From Climacteris rufus (taxonomy: Eukaryota; Chordata; Aves; Passeriformes; Climacteridae), in the NCBI GenBank assembly GCA_013398175.1, contig VZRZ01007315.1, forward strand, positions 64,201-128,200: a stretch of DNA of 64,000 nucleotides, in the 5' to 3' direction. The notes beneath the pieces were generated by a model. The model saw only the letters and a program-made list of their open reading frames with translations, did no database searches and had not been told where the DNA came from. A program made the translations under genes and the position numbers. Below are positions 48,701-62,479 of the stretch, in pieces. Numbering within the stretch: the first letter of the stretch is position 1; every line of letters begins with the position of its first letter.

Positions 48701-48787
48701 CTGCAGCTTTCTTGAGTCAAATAAAGAGAATGAAGTCTTAAAGTTGCTCAGCTAATTCTGATACCAGTACTGTCCAAAAATCATGGT
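42736..48787. other. AT-rich unique DNA
   Basis: Six kilobases without a recognised repeat. At 44821 the first 16 bases resemble the start of the 22229 insertion, but the likeness does not continue. Short ORFs (up to 74 codons) show no coding signal. Confidence 0.45.
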
Positions 48788-49215
48788 CCAAAGAAGGGCC
48801 CCAAAGATGATGAAAAGGACTGGGAAGACAAGTGAAGAAACCCTGAGATAACTGGGTTTGTTCAGACTAGAGAAAAGAAGGCTTAGATGAGACCATATCA
48901 CCATGTTCCAATATTTAAAGGATGGTTAAAGATAAGGCAGGGACTCCCTTTTTATACCACAAAGAGGAGGGCTAATGGGTACATGTTAATCCTGTGAAGA
49001 TTCCAGCTGGATACAAGAGGAACATTTTCATTATAAGAATAATGAGCCATTGGAATAATTTCCCCAAGGAAGTGGTGGATTCCCCCAACAGGGGACACTT
49101 CAGATTCAGCTGGACAGGGCTGTGGGCCATCTTGTTTAGACCATGCTTTTGCCAAGAAATATTGGACCAGATGATCCTTGGGGTGCCTTGCAACCCAGTA
49201 GTCTATGATTTTATT
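48788..49215 (+). mobile_element. CR1 LINE, 3' fragment
   Basis: An old, diverged copy, with 'gggccccaaagatgatgaaaaggactgg', 'gtttgttcagactagagaaaagaaggctt', 'ccaatatttaaaggatgg', 'gccattggaataatttccccaaggaagtggtggattc', 'ttggaccagatgatccttggggtgcc' and a decayed tail TCTATGATTTTAT at 49202-49214. Confidence 0.9.
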
Positions 49216-51205
49216 ATATGCTGAAAATGAAACTGTTGTTTCTTACCTTTTTTTTTTTTCCTGATCAAGCCTGAATTTTTCTGAACTTCTGTGTGAAACT
49301 ATTGTGATTGAAATTGCTTTTATGTTAAAAAAGACGTTGCTTTAGATCTCTAAATCTAAACTTCACCATTCTACCTTTATTTTTGTTAACAAACAACAAG
49401 TCAGGTTTGTATAAAAAATAATAAATTTGGACTTTAATAAATGACATATGATCCCTTCTAGTGAAATTATTATCACTCATGAAAGCATATCAAATTTTCT
49501 AACAGATTAATACTGCAGCAAACCTTTTGCTTTTCCCATTGAGTTGAAAATTCAAAATATTGATAAACTACTTTGAAATAAAAATGCAGTAATTTTAATG
49601 TAAAATTATGCAGTAAATATAAATATTAATATTTTCTAATATTAATTTGCTATGTTTGGACAAGGTTGGATGAAAAGCCTTAGGTTTTTTATGCACTATC
49701 ACCATATCTATGAAGTTATAACACTAGTTTTGAACTGTGTGACAGTATAAATATTGCAGGGCATATATAAGAAAACAAGAACCTTGAAATAATTTTGAAT
49801 TTTACACCAGAAACACACTTTCCTTACACCATACCAACCCTTAGTGAAAACACTGCAGACCACAATTGAGTTTAAAGATTGATTAAACATAATCAAGGAA
49901 CTAAAAGGAACTGATTCCTGTTTACACCAACTGTAAATCTGTGAATAGTCATCTCAAAACTCGTTTCTTATAAAAGCTATAAAACATACTTTATAAAAAA
50001 TATTAAAATATTTAAATTGATGTCTGTTGAAATAATACCGAGAGACAGTCATGAAAAAGGACAAAAATGAAATTTCCTTAGAAGATGTCATGTATCCCAT
50101 TCAGAAAGGGATTTTTGGTGATATCTTCAAAAGAGCTTAGTATATAGCCTAGTGTATGTTACACATATGCATACATATGTACATGCATATACACACGTGT
50201 ACTTAAACACACATACATATATACACATATGGTATACTTACATAAATGGGGAAAAATTTACAGGACAAATTTACAGTGCACAAAGAATTTCTGAGGATTT
50301 GTTCTCTTTCCCTCTTCTGTGTCCCTCCCTTCACATGTATACATAGTACACCTGTAGTGATCAGCAGAATTCTGTCTTTCTTGAGGCTTTCGTCCACTTC
50401 TTAGAGGCCTTCATCCTGGCAAGATGACACTATCCTTCAATGCTTTTGAAATATTCCAATTCCATCTTTTTTTAAGCACTTCACATTATGTCAAAATGCC
50501 ACTCTGGATAGCTTTGATCAAATTGGATTACATTTAAAAAAAACAGTATTAAAGAAAGCTGAAGGAGACACCTTTCTTAACACGTCTAATTCACTCCAGA
50601 TTTCTTAGGTATTCCAATTCCAGCTCTTGATGGCTTTCTTTTATATCTGTACTTACACCATTTATTTTTATTAATGACATTAAATTAATTAATTTTGATT
50701 CTTTTTTACCACTTTAAATAACCTAGTAATAAGTCTGGATTTTCCAGCACACATAATTCAAGCCTAAAAATATGAACCAGTATAGAACCATTTTGCGCAT
50801 TTTACATTATCTTGCTTGAAAGCAAATTTTAAATTTTGCAATAAATCTTTTCTACTAAACAATTTGAAACCGTACAGGAGTTAATTATTTTTCTTATTAA
50901 CTAAATTTCCATAGCAATATCATGCTGATAAATATCATCATGATGTCATAAATTTTACTTAAATTAATACAAGCAATGATGTTTTATTAGTATGCACAAT
51001 TGAGCACATCTTGAATAATCATTATATTCAAAAGACTCTATTTTCTTCACTTTTTTTGATTTGCTGTGTGCAAGTACAGAAATTTGCTAAGTATCTTCTC
51101 AAATAAGCATTACACTGAAAGCCATCTCTGCCCTTTGTTCTGCCCTTCTCTTGTTTATAAAGCACAAAGGCACAATAGCACTTAGGAAGAGAGTCAGATA
51201 TTTCA
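49216..51205. other. AT-rich unique DNA with a mixed CA/TA microsatellite
   Basis: Apart from the CATA/TACA tract at 50150-50235, nothing is recognised. A T-run lies at 49248-49259. Confidence 0.4.
50150..50235. repeat. Imperfect (CATA)n/(CA)n microsatellite
   Basis: Alternating purine-pyrimidine sequence of CATA, TACA and CACA units, interrupted. Alternating sequence of this kind can adopt Z-DNA, but it is too mixed to predict. Confidence 0.8.
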
Positions 51206-51345
51206 CACAGAATCACACAGAACATTCCGAATTGGAAGGGACCCACAAGATTCATCAAGTCCAGCTCTGAAGTGAATGGCCCATACAGGGATCGAATCCC
51301 CAACCTCCATGTTATTAACACCACATTTGATTCCAGAACACTTAA
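51206..51345 (-). mobile_element. tRNA-Ile-headed SINE with CR1-like tail
   Basis: On the minus strand, 51345 to 51206, the first 75 or so bases follow a tRNA-Ile: a degraded 5' half, then GTGGTGTTAATAACATGGAGG, the anticodon arm of tRNA-Ile(AAT) with the anticodon loop TTAATAA, then GGGGATTCGATCCCTGTATGGGCCA, the T arm with an intact B box (GGATTCGATCC) and the end of the acceptor stem. The next 60 bases are the reversed form of a CR1 3' end: 'gagctggacttgatgaatcttgtgggtcccttccaa' and a tail TGTGATTCTGTG. This head-and-tail plan is that of the passerine SINE known as TguSINE1, which uses CR1 machinery. The 5' A box is damaged. It is not a working tRNA gene because the first half does not pair. 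Confidence 0.8.
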
Positions 51346-53276
51346 AGAGAGAACATGGCAGTGAGAAAGCTGTCTGCAAATGGTGTAGCAGATTAGCCAA
51401 GGGAAAGGGAGGGAATAAATTGTGTTCTTTTTAAGTAAATGAAATATATAAGCAAAAAAATATTATCAGTCAAGAGCAATGGGGTAAACAGACTGTCTCG
51501 TGGGCTTTAGGGCAGTTCTAAGCAATTCTAACTCAATCATTCTCACAAAGAATGTACTCACATTTTTGATGTTCTGATTAGACTTTGGAAGCACACACCA
51601 CGGAAGGTAACACCTTCCCTGCCTGGCGCCTGGTGACACAGACTGATGCCAAGATCTTAGCCTTCTAACATATGCATTCAAGTGTTTCCTCACCTTAAAC
51701 CTTTTTCTGCACCCTGAGATGGAAAAATAATGTATTGTCTTAAGAATTTGTTGCTTTATCACTGAAGAAAACTAAGAAGAAGAAAGAGAAGGATAAAAAT
51801 TAACTCAGGGGGAATAGCCAGTCAGCCAAGGTTGGCTAAGCTATGCAATTCTGCTTTGAAGCAAATGAACCTTACTTTGAACCACTTCAAACAACTGGAA
51901 AACAAAAAAAAAAATTCTATCAAATCTGCCATGAGGGAAGCATATGTGAACTGCACATGGTCTGAGAAATGGGATAAAGGATCTCAATAGGTCTTTTACT
52001 GTCTTTATGCCCTGATTCATGGAAACAAGAGAGTACTTAAACACATGCTTACTTGCAGGCATCTGCTTTACGTTTATTGTCTTCAAATGAGAAAGCCAAT
52101 AGTTAAGTTTGTATGTGGTCCTGAATGGAAAGAAGCATAAAACACTCTGTCGGTGTGGTTCTGACTTGGGTCCCTACCTTTGCAGTATAATCAAAGTAGC
52201 TGCTTAAGTTTATTGCAAGCTATTTTTAGACAAGACACATATAAACTGTCAAGATCAGCTCTCAGATGTGAAATACAGAAGCTCCAGGTGTAGATTGTGC
52301 TTTGCTTAGTCTCAAAGAGTTGGTTTCATCCACTGCTAGGAGAAAGATATTGTAAAATTTCTTAAGAAGATATTGCAGAAAAACTTTTGGGGGTATATGC
52401 AGGTGAAAAATTATCAAAAAGTATAATTTAATGTTTGGGATATTAATTTCAACACATAAATTCTAGGCAAGCATTTCCCTATTTCCATTTTTCTTTGACT
52501 CACAGTAATTTTTATTTTGTGTGTGACCCTGTGTGGACTAATTAAATCCCAAGTCATGGACCACTTGAAAAATAAATAAATACAAAACAAAACACTTCAC
52601 TGAACATAGTTGTACCCCTGGGGAAATGATGAGAGACCAAAATATGTGACAGATGTTAGTCACATTGCTTAATGCATTGCTGGAAGTTGCTCGGATACTA
52701 CGGTGATGAGTGTGGAGTGAGAACTTATATAGATTAGAACCATTTAGTAAGATGTCTCCTAAACAGACTCATTACATAGCTATTACTGTAAAAAAATTGG
52801 AGAGGAGGTAATGCATGAGTTGTAGAATAGCCGACTTGTAAATGTCTTTGTATATATATGTTCTAAAAAAACCTTGTGTCTATTATTAAATTATAAGTAG
52901 AACAATTGTTTTCCATTTTAGATCATTTATCTATGTTTTAATTTGCCATTCTGTTCATGAAGCATCAAAGATGCAACAGCAAAGCCTTTAGAAAAGCTGC
53001 TTAGCACGATAATTAGCTTTTGTATTGAACATAAAAGGCAGTCATGAACTCAGAATAGAACAGTAATAGATGAACCAGAAAAATAGAATGCATCTGCCAG
53101 AAAAGATGGGACAGTGTTGTTGGTTAAAATACTGTCCATTTCCCTCTGGATTCATGCAAGTCAGTTGGTTCCAGGTCACATGAGATAAACTGTGCAAATT
53201 TTATTTTGTCTTTGATTAGATAGATGAAATTTGTTTAAAATAAACTTTATAGTTTAATCAGAAGGAATCCTTAATT
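51346..53276. other. AT-rich unique DNA
   Basis: No recognised element. ORFs of up to 98 codons have no family signal. Confidence 0.4.
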
Positions 53277-53835
53277 ACAGAATCACAGAATAAACTAACT
53301 TGGAAGGGACCTATGAGGATCACTAAGTCCAACTCCTGGTCCCAAATAGGACAACCCCAAGAATCACACCATGTGCCTGAGAACATTGTCCAAATGCTTC
53401 TTGAACTCTGCCAGGCTTGGTGCTGTGACCACTTCCCCAGGGAGCCTGTTCCAGTGCCCAGCCACCCTCTAGGCGAAAAATATTTTCCTAATATCCAACC
53501 TAAATCTCCCCTGACACAACTTCAGTCCATTCCCTTGGATCCTGTCACTGTTCACCACAGAGAGGAGATCAGTGCCTGCCCCTCCTCTTCCCCTTATGAG
53601 GAAGCTGTAGATTGCGATTAGGTCTCCCCTCACTCTCCTCCAGGCTGAACAGACCAAATGACCTCAGATGCTCCACATACGCCTTCTCTTCGAGGCCCTT
53701 TACCATCTTTGTTGCCTTCCTTCGGACTCTAATGACTTCTTGTCTTTCTTATATTGTGGGGACCAAAACTGCAAAGTGAGGTCACACCAGTGCAGAGAAG
53801 ACCGGGACAATCCCCTCCCTTGATAGCCTTGATAG
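53277..53835 (-). mobile_element. CR1 LINE, 3' fragment
   Basis: This is a well-preserved copy. On the plus strand it starts with the reversed tail ACAGAATCACAGAATAAAC, then 'ttggaagggacctatgaggatcac', 'gtgctgtgaccacttccccagggagcctgttccagtgcccagc', 'atatccaacctaaatctcccctgacacaacttc', 'ttaggtctcccctcactctcctccaggctgaacag', 'ggccctttaccatctttgttgccttcctt' and 'ggggaccaaaactgc'. It is about 560 bases long and closely related to the copy at 33548-34067. Confidence 0.95.
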
Positions 53836-56028
53836 TGATGTTATTGTTTGCTTAGTAAATTTTTGAGGAATATACACAGGATAGAAATTAATTTTATAAA
53901 CACAGTATTTTCTAACAAAGTTATCCTGTCAAGTGGCAATGACCAGGCCTATATATTCAATGTAAAACAGAGGAAAACTTGGGTGTTGGAAACATTCTGT
54001 GGCTTTACAAAATTTCATAATCAACTCCGAATTTAAGTGGCAGGCTTCAGTTAAAATATTCTAATACATTTGACTATTTAAACTACTGGAATTGGAAAAC
54101 AAACCTTTATTCTTTTGCTATTTGTTGCTTTCTCTGTGCTTGCAGAATAGAATGTATTCACTGCATATGATGACACCATACTGTCTCCTTTTTCTTTGCC
54201 AGTTACTCCAGTTATCTCAGAAAAGCATGAAATGACATTTTATCAAATAACAGCTATTACATAATGGCTTGTAAATGAAGCAGGACTGCCAAAGTCAATG
54301 GCAGCTACAAATTAAATTTGGCTATCTCAGTTACTAAAGGCAAAAAAGGAGCCTTTTAGAAACTGCACTTTTTAAAACCATGCAACAGAATCTTAGAAAA
54401 TTCATGACATTTTGGACAATCTTTCAAGAACCATCTGTTTAAATTCCCACATTGCAAAAACTCTTTTTGCTTTTTCGCAATGTCATGACTCATGGTTCAT
54501 CAAAGAATTTTAGTGCATTTATTATTTTCATCTTCCTGTTGCTTAAATTTTTGCATAGAATAACCTGATTTTAGCTAAGTATGAGAATTTAGTAATGAAA
54601 TTTCTCCCAGTATCCTGACACTAACCTCAGAGTCTACTAAATTGGATACATGAGACATCAGCAAAATACAGATTTCTGTTAATAAATTCATAAAAAAGGA
54701 ATTAAATGCTACTAGTTTTAGAAGTCATGCTAACAGTCATAGTACTCTACTATAAAGTATTAATTTTTAATTCCAGAGTGCTTTGCAAATTTCAAGTGAT
54801 ATATCCTCACATAGCTCTTGGGAAGAGAAAAAAATACTGCTAGCCTTTTCAGAGAAGATTCTTATTGAAAACCTGACAGTGTTATGCATTTTGTTGCAGG
54901 ACACAAAGCAAGCCTTTTAACAGAGCTGCAATTTGATATCAGGACCCTATATTAACTCCAGTGGACCACATTGTCTCTCATGCCTTGCCTGAAGCACACC
55001 TTTTGTTGAGCCCTTAACTTATTGGATGTCAATAGTAAAGGTGAGATCATATTGATGAATGAATATTCAGAAGTAGTTTTAAAAGATAAAATAAACACGA
55101 ATTCTCACTTCAAATCCTTATCATAGATGTTGGTTGTGATGTCTCAAACATAGGTATGAATTTTTTTTCCCTAAACTTCTGTTTGAATTGATCGTCACTA
55201 AGTTAGTACTCAAATTCCAATCTCAGGCATTCTGAGCAGAATGTCTTTGGCTGTCAGGCAAAAAAAAAAAAAAAAAATCTGACAGAATAGAATACTACAA
55301 CACCAACTAGAAGACAGCCTTTTAGAAAAATGTCCAACGGTCTCTTAAGAGATAGAAGCAATTTCAAAACAATTCTATTCATTTCTATGAAGAACCTATA
55401 AGACTCAGCAAATTTTCTTTACAACATCAACCATTTAAAAACCTCATCACTGTAGGTGCCCCATAAAGTCAGTAGAGAGTTCTAAGAAGCCCCAGAGTTA
55501 ATTCAGGCAATCCCAACATGTAAGAGTGACATGAATTCACAGTGACAATGAAGCAAAACCACAGTAAATATACTATTTGAACATATAATTTGTATCAGAG
55601 ATATTGCTTTCAAAAGATGAACCATTATGGGTTAAACTTGGCTGGCTACCATATGACCACCAAGCCAACCTCTAATTCCTTCTCCTCAACAGGACATGGA
55701 AAGAATGCTGTATGCCAGACAATCCACAAAAATTATTCTGTTCCATTATCGGTGAAGATAAGGCCCCAGCAAATGGAAATGCAAGGGTGGAGGGATGCCA
55801 CTATGCTAATCAGTTGTTTGTAGCAACTTTCAAGGGCAATAGCAGCTTACAAACAACACCTCCTTGACAACAGCTTCCCCATCATGTACCATACTGTCCA
55901 CCTGGGATCAGCAGCAGCTGGTTCACAGCTACATAGCACCAAAGCACTGAGACTTCACTACCAACAAACATCTTGTATATTGACAATGGGTCCAATTATA
56001 AGGAAGCCTTGGGAGAAACGATGGACAT

Positions 56029-56047
56029 AGACAGATAGATAGATAGA
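56029..56047. repeat. (GATA)n short microsatellite
   Basis: About four GATA units, starting with a variant GACA. Confidence 0.85.
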
Positions 56048-56217
56048 TTTTCAAAGATAAGAGCGCAACTTTTTCTCATATTCCACAATTTTCTCTCTAT
56101 GTCACTATTAAGGACTTGCTTTGTGTGGGTTCCTTACAGAGGAAATCACTGCTTTGTTCAATTATTTATACAAGAGAATGTGAAAAGATGACATCACATT
56201 TGCAATTATTTAATAAT

Positions 56218-56240
56218 TAATAAATAATAATAATAATAAT
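56218..56240. repeat. (AAT)n short microsatellite
   Basis: About six AAT units within a wider TAATAAATAATAA context. Confidence 0.85.
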
Positions 56241-58157
56241 TTTTAATAAGCAGATTCATTTTTCCCTCTGATGTCTCTGAATTAGAAGGGATTTTATACA
56301 AATATGGTAAATGTCTAGTAGCTTTTTGCATACATCTCCTGAACAGAAAAGAATAATCTGAGATTAAGTATATGTAACACTCTATTCCTAGAGAGGTAGA
56401 GTAGGGTGTCATTTAAGTTCCTTGACTGGCACCCTAGGCCATGCCCACTAGTCATACAGAAGACTATCTGAGAATCAGTGTTCTCATCTTCTACCAGTCT
56501 TCAGTCAAATGTTAAAATAGATTCACCACAGAAAAGAAATCTAGATTTAGAAAAAAGAAAACAAAACAAAACTGAATAGTAATATATCTTTCCAAGTTTC
56601 AGACCTTAATAGTAGGTGAACAATATAGGGAGAGGTTTTTTTTGAAACATGCAAGCCTGGTAATCATACATAATGTTCAGACAACAAAAATGCAATTTCA
56701 CCTATAAGAACTGTGATCATATAACTAACAAATGTTCTGTCTTTCCTTTGGAGGTGCCTATACTCTACTCCTGTTGGATTCACTCTGTCTTATGTAAATG
56801 GGAAGCGGCTGCTATCAAATGAAATAATAAAACCATAGAATTTCACTGTTGGTGATGGTAAATCAAGCAGAAAGAAGATTATGTGTTCTTATTTTTCTTA
56901 CTAAATTCCCATGAAATTCAGGTGGCAGTGCCCCAATTATTTTTTCATGAAAACTGTAGTCTACGTATTTTCCTTTTGCTACCAAAATATTTCCCCTGTT
57001 GATCCTTTGCAGCAATAATAAAAAACAAGATGTGTAGCAACAAATGAAATAAAAGCTTACATAAAAAAGAATAGTTGACATACTCTAGGCCATGTATGGA
57101 GGCAATCAGAATTATCCAGCTCATCCTTTTTATAAAGTAGTCATTTCAAATATTCATAATGTTATGTTGTTGATAGTGATGATATGTTTTTAGACACAGT
57201 TAGTTCCAGTTTACACTGACATACTGTCATCAATTATGCTTCACCATCTGTGAACATAATTAAGTTTACCCTTAAATTTGATTTTAGAACATATCATTCA
57301 CAAGTGACTCTTGTTTACTAAACACACTTGGAATAAGCAAAAACTGAAGAGCATGCATTTTGAATAAACTAGAAACAATTTTGCATTCAGGCCTCATAGG
57401 GCTATAAAGGTATAATTTACCCATTCTCAATGTATAACACACCTGAGCCCTTTCCAAGATTCAGGAACTCACTTAAGCTTTGTATGCCATTATTCAAATC
57501 TCGTTTATGTGATTGTCACTACCTGTGACTCTGAATTGCAAAGAGGCCTTAAAAAAGACATAAATGCCATTGACACTACTTTAATAGTCAGTTAAAACTG
57601 ATCAGAAATTATATATGCTTTTTTTGCAGAGGTAGTCAATGATATCTCACACAATATTTTGTCAGCTTTCCAAAATCCTGAAGTACTGAGCAACATGGAA
57701 AGTATACAACAGCATCTTTCATAAAGTGCTCTAGATCTGAGAGATCATCTCAGTGTTTCACGTCGTATGTACTCTGTACTCTTAGTGGATAAGCATAATA
57801 TTTATTGCCAATGTAGAATTGCTTTCTGCTTGAGCAATTGTGAATTCATGATCCATTTTCTTTATACTTTCTAAAATTGTTCCTGAAAATTACCTGTTTT
57901 CATGGATGTGTCTTCCTGTTAAGCTATTTGCTAAAATATATGTGGAAAGCACACACCATAGGGATTCAAAATCAGTCAAAGTGAATTCATTTAAAAATTC
58001 AAATGAAGAGTGGTGTTTGTTCTTTTTTTTTAACATATTCTCCAAGCTCTGATCTTGTTAATATATTAAGAAGAAAACTAGCAACATGAAGAAGCTGTTT
58101 AGATCTCCTAAGTGGAAACCTTTCAGAGGAAATGAGAAAATGAGACAAAAATCTATT

Positions 58158-58219
58158 AGTAATACTATTCTACTACCAACTAATAGTATTACTACCAGTA
58201 ATACTATTGTACTACCAAC
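58158..58219. repeat. Local direct repeat with internal inverted unit
   Basis: A 23-base unit beginning AGTAATACTATT occurs at 58158-58180 and again at 58197-58219 with one difference. Between them is TAATAGTATTACTACC, which contains the reverse complement of the unit's first 12 bases, so the region can form a hairpin. Confidence 0.85.
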
Positions 58220-61200
58220 CTAGTGTGGCACTCCTGTCTCTTTCACAAGATCAAAATAACAGAGTTGATAGTGAAACCTTCAAAATAAACACAATGTCTC
58301 AACACCTCTAAATCTTCACAGTATTTATCCATGCAATACACCTGAGAGATAGCAATGTATTCTCATCCCAGTTTGCATAGGAGGAACTAAGACACAGAAA
58401 CTAAAGAGCACAGTTCAGAATACATTTAGAAATTTAAAAATACAGAAGTCTGAAGGAAAGCAGTCTGTAGGAAAGTAAATAACACCACACTTGATAGGTG
58501 AACTTTGACATCCTCTACGCCTGTGCCCAGGGCAAACAGGCCGAAGAGAAATCACTGACCCCTGTCAAGCAACATTCCTGTACAGACTCTGTTGAACACC
58601 AACTTTTCACATGGACTATTTGGGCTGTTGAGCTTTGCTTTATTTTCAGGCAGGACTAGGGTTTAGTGCTTCCTCAAATGCTATGTAAGATGACAAGATC
58701 AGTATATGGAGTTTAAAAATATACTGTTTCTAGTGGGATTTAATCAGCTACATGGGGAATAAGAAGAGGGTATAAATGAAGTGCTGTGCATTTTCTGATA
58801 GATTTTGAGTTTTATGAGTCAGGGAGATATAATTTTTTCCCTAAATTCTTGACACCTATTTCATAATGAGAAGTGAGATAAGAAGTAGGTTGAAATTTAA
58901 AATCAGATATTATAGGGTTCTGTCTCTGAATTTGATGTCCTGCTGTTTGGGCCCACTTAGTCCTGGCACTAACTAACATTCTAGGACATCTTCACAGCCT
59001 GTAGCACAACTCAGTCCCATTAGGTTGTGTTGTGCACAGTCACTCCTGTGGGGGGATGCTGGGATTCTACCTAAGAAGTTCCCTAACCCTGACTGGAAGT
59101 ACACATTCCTGTGTCTCACCAGCAATTTCAGCTGAGAGTGGGAGAAAATATTCTAGAGTATCTGTAAGTAGAAACCTGAGACACTAGACCTCCTATGACA
59201 CACTAAAAGTGGGTTTGAGAGGCAGTGTGACTGGTTTCAACCACAGCCAACTACAGCTGCTCAAAGAGCAAAGTTCTTTACACTTCTGGGAGCTGTCCCT
59301 CTGTTCAGTATACTGTGAGCCTTCACTGTCCTGTCCCAGAGATTGGAGATCCCTGTGAGTTTGGAAAAACCTTCAGAAGACCTTGTTGTCCAGGCATATC
59401 TGTCTAGAAAAGCTGCTATGATCAGAAGTCTTAGGGATGAGCATCTGTGTATGATTTTGGAATAAAAAAAATGTAGATGAAAAGAGATATATTTAAAGCA
59501 AATGCTTATTCTGCTGCATGAGAAAGAGATCTATCAGAGGTACTGTCAGTAGTGGTTAAGGTGCCTGAGGAACATACCAAGGGAAACATGCCAAGTCTTA
59601 TAATAAACCACCTGAGGCTAGATGCCCCCGGAAGCCTTCCAAACTTTAACCTTTTGCACACAGCAAACGTGTGACCAGGTCAACGTGGCCCATCCTCATG
59701 TGAAAGGACTTTGGTGGGTAGTTCAGCAAACTGCCTTTCAATAGTCCAAAAGAGACAGGAGAGAGGTTACCAGAGACTTCAGGAGAAAAGGATGTGATAG
59801 GGAAAATAGCATCATTTACACCCCAAAGACAACAAAAAAATGTTTGATTAATACCTACCTGCTGACAGGACCATACATTATGTTCGATATATCAGAAATG
59901 GAATGGAATCAGAAATAGGATTTCGTACCTTTCTTTCTGCTAAGATGGGCTTAAAACTTGCAACTTACTATAAGGAAGAGCTTGTATCAAAAAATTTAAT
60001 TTTGCTGCATGGTTTTATCTTCTCTGTTCTGAGGTTTATGATTTTTCATTTGATGACCTAGTGTCTTATCTAATTTTTTTGATCTCTAACAGTGGTTTGT
60101 ATATGCTTGCCCTTAAAAATTTGACTCCCTCCACAACAGGATATTAAGTACATAAGCACGAGTCAATAAGAGAATGTTGGTGATAAAGACTTCTGAAAAA
60201 TCTAGATTTTTTTAATGCAAGCTTCTAAATAAATATGGCTGAAACAGCTACCTTTGAATACTAAAGCCACAACATTTTTTTTGTTACATTCAATTTCTAA
60301 AAACAGGTGAAATTTCCTGAGCTCATATATGACATGTAAAAGGCAAACAATAGAGCATATAGCTGCTAAAGGGAAAGTAAGGTCAAAGAATTATTAGTGC
60401 ATTCTAATCTTTCAATTCCTAAAACTCTCCTACATTGGAAAAGTAGGAAAGGGAAATATTTCTATAGAGATTAAGAGGTTTGTAAACATCCATTGAGGAT
60501 TAGCTGTTAGTATGTGTTAAGAATGGATTCCAAATGCTCAGAGACTTACTCCCCTTATGTTGCAGCAAGTCAAATTCTTGCAGTTGAGGTAGACTTTGTC
60601 AGGGACTATCTTTTGCTTTTTCTGTTGGCAGTCTCTGTTTTCCAGAGTGTATCAGAAAACGTGTATGAGATACAGGTATAGATAAGTGCGAAAGAGACAG
60701 AAAATACAAGTCATAGCAAAAGATCTGTTCAGAGATTAGTATTTCAATGCCTTGTGTTTGAAATGATAAACTAAAGAAAAGCTAAACAGAATTATTCTGC
60801 AAAAAGTACTTTTCAGAAAGTAAAAACCACTCTTGAGAGCAGGGAGTGACAAGGATGAAATTTGAGACTAATGGCTTAACTTCTCAACTCATCTTTCTGT
60901 CAAGTCTCTTTCATCACACCACCTTATAAATCAAGTCCAAATGAATCCCTCCTAAGTGAAAGTCTTCTCCGAAAAATGACAAGCTAGGATTCAAAGACAA
61001 ATTCCTAAAAGATCTCAGGCTTAAATAGTCTTTAAAACACTCATTAAGCATTGAATAAGACAGTAATTTGAACCTTCAAATGGTGAAGATATCACAGTAA
61101 AATTTAGATATTTTAGTATTTGATGCAGTTTCTAGTCTTAAAGGGACTATTTGCTTCGTTTACACTGGAAAGAAGCCGTTTCAAAGGAAATGCAAGGTGG

Positions 61201-62479
61201 ATGCAAAAATCACGTTGTTTGGTTTTTTGACTCATTCACCTTCAAAAGATATAAAGACTGTCAGTTTGAAAAAAAATTCCAGGTTTTCCATTTGATTTAT
61301 GATCATCACAGAATCCACCTCACACCTTTAGACTTTCTAAGGAATGCTCATGAAACCAAACTGCAGTAACAAATAGGGCATTCAGTATTGCAATAAGGAG
61401 TTTTGATTCATAATGTAATAAGCAAAGTTCGGAAGTGAATTGTAATTTTACTTTTTTTGCCACAATACTATAAACATGAGTTTATATGTGACACAATGAA
61501 ATCTTGTAAGATAGTACAAGGCAACTCTACCGTATCATATTATGATAGTGCTTTTGCTCCTGGAAAGATTTTTTTTTATTGTCTTTGCTTTAGAGCTCTC
61601 TGGATTTATTAAGCATCTAAGTCCTTTTACAGGAAAAACAGTCATTCTGTCAAAGAAATCAAAAACTCAGTGAAGTCTATGTTATCTGAGCAATGAGACA
61701 TGGCATAATTAGAAATATCATTTTAGTTGGATAACAGAGCTATAAGAGGCAAAATGTTCTCTTCTACCTTTTTTTATTATAATTTTTGACACCAATGCCC
61801 ACAGAAGTGACATACTAAATCCGTTAGGCAAGGAATGCAGATAAAGGAGCTTTGATCATAACTGAAAACACCGAGTACCAATTACAAGAAAAAAATATTT
61901 TCCAGTCACTGATTAGAGGAATGTACTGAATTAAACACCTGCCACACTTCACACTAATAAAGAAAGATTGATTTCTTTGTGATAGGTGTTTGATTATAAT
62001 CATAGCAGGTCAGATGTTGGATACCAGATGGATTCAAAGGCTCTTGGCTATGGAATGGAAACCTTTGGATTTAGTTTTGACTCTGAATGCAGTAGTGGTT
62101 TCAGAGCCCTTTTGCTCTCCTCTAAAGTTCTGTTTTCCACTATAGATACTTTGCAACACTATGTCAGCTACTGTGTTTCCTACTCCAAATATTTTGCTTT
62201 AGCTTCTTTATAACATATTACATGTAGATAATATCAGAATATCCATTGGACTTTCAAGGTTGTTAATTTAGGCATGGGCATTCTCAGAAGAAAACTCTGA
62301 GAGGAACCACACAGAATATTATAATCTTGTCATAGTATATGATAACGGGAAGGACTCCAAAGTTTTATCATTACGACAAAAATGCCAGAAGGATCCATAC
62401 GCATTGATAAGGAGAAAGGAGCTGTAAACATTATATTGTATGGTCATAGAGATTTATAAATATTGTTTCTACTCAGACA

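Larger units (their letters stand above)
53836..62479. other. Long stretch without a recognised transposon
   Basis: More than 8.6 kb in which I recognise only short microsatellites: an A-run at 55260-55277, (GATA)n at 56029-56047, (AAT)n at 56218-56240, and a local repeat at 58158-58219. Parts near 58930-59430 and 59580-59720 are less AT-rich than the rest, without coding or LTR features that I can name. Confidence 0.5.

Noticed and set aside
51240..51345. A working tRNA-Ile gene
   Set aside because: Only the 3' half is tRNA-like; the 5' acceptor and D arm do not pair, and a CR1 tail is fused to the end.
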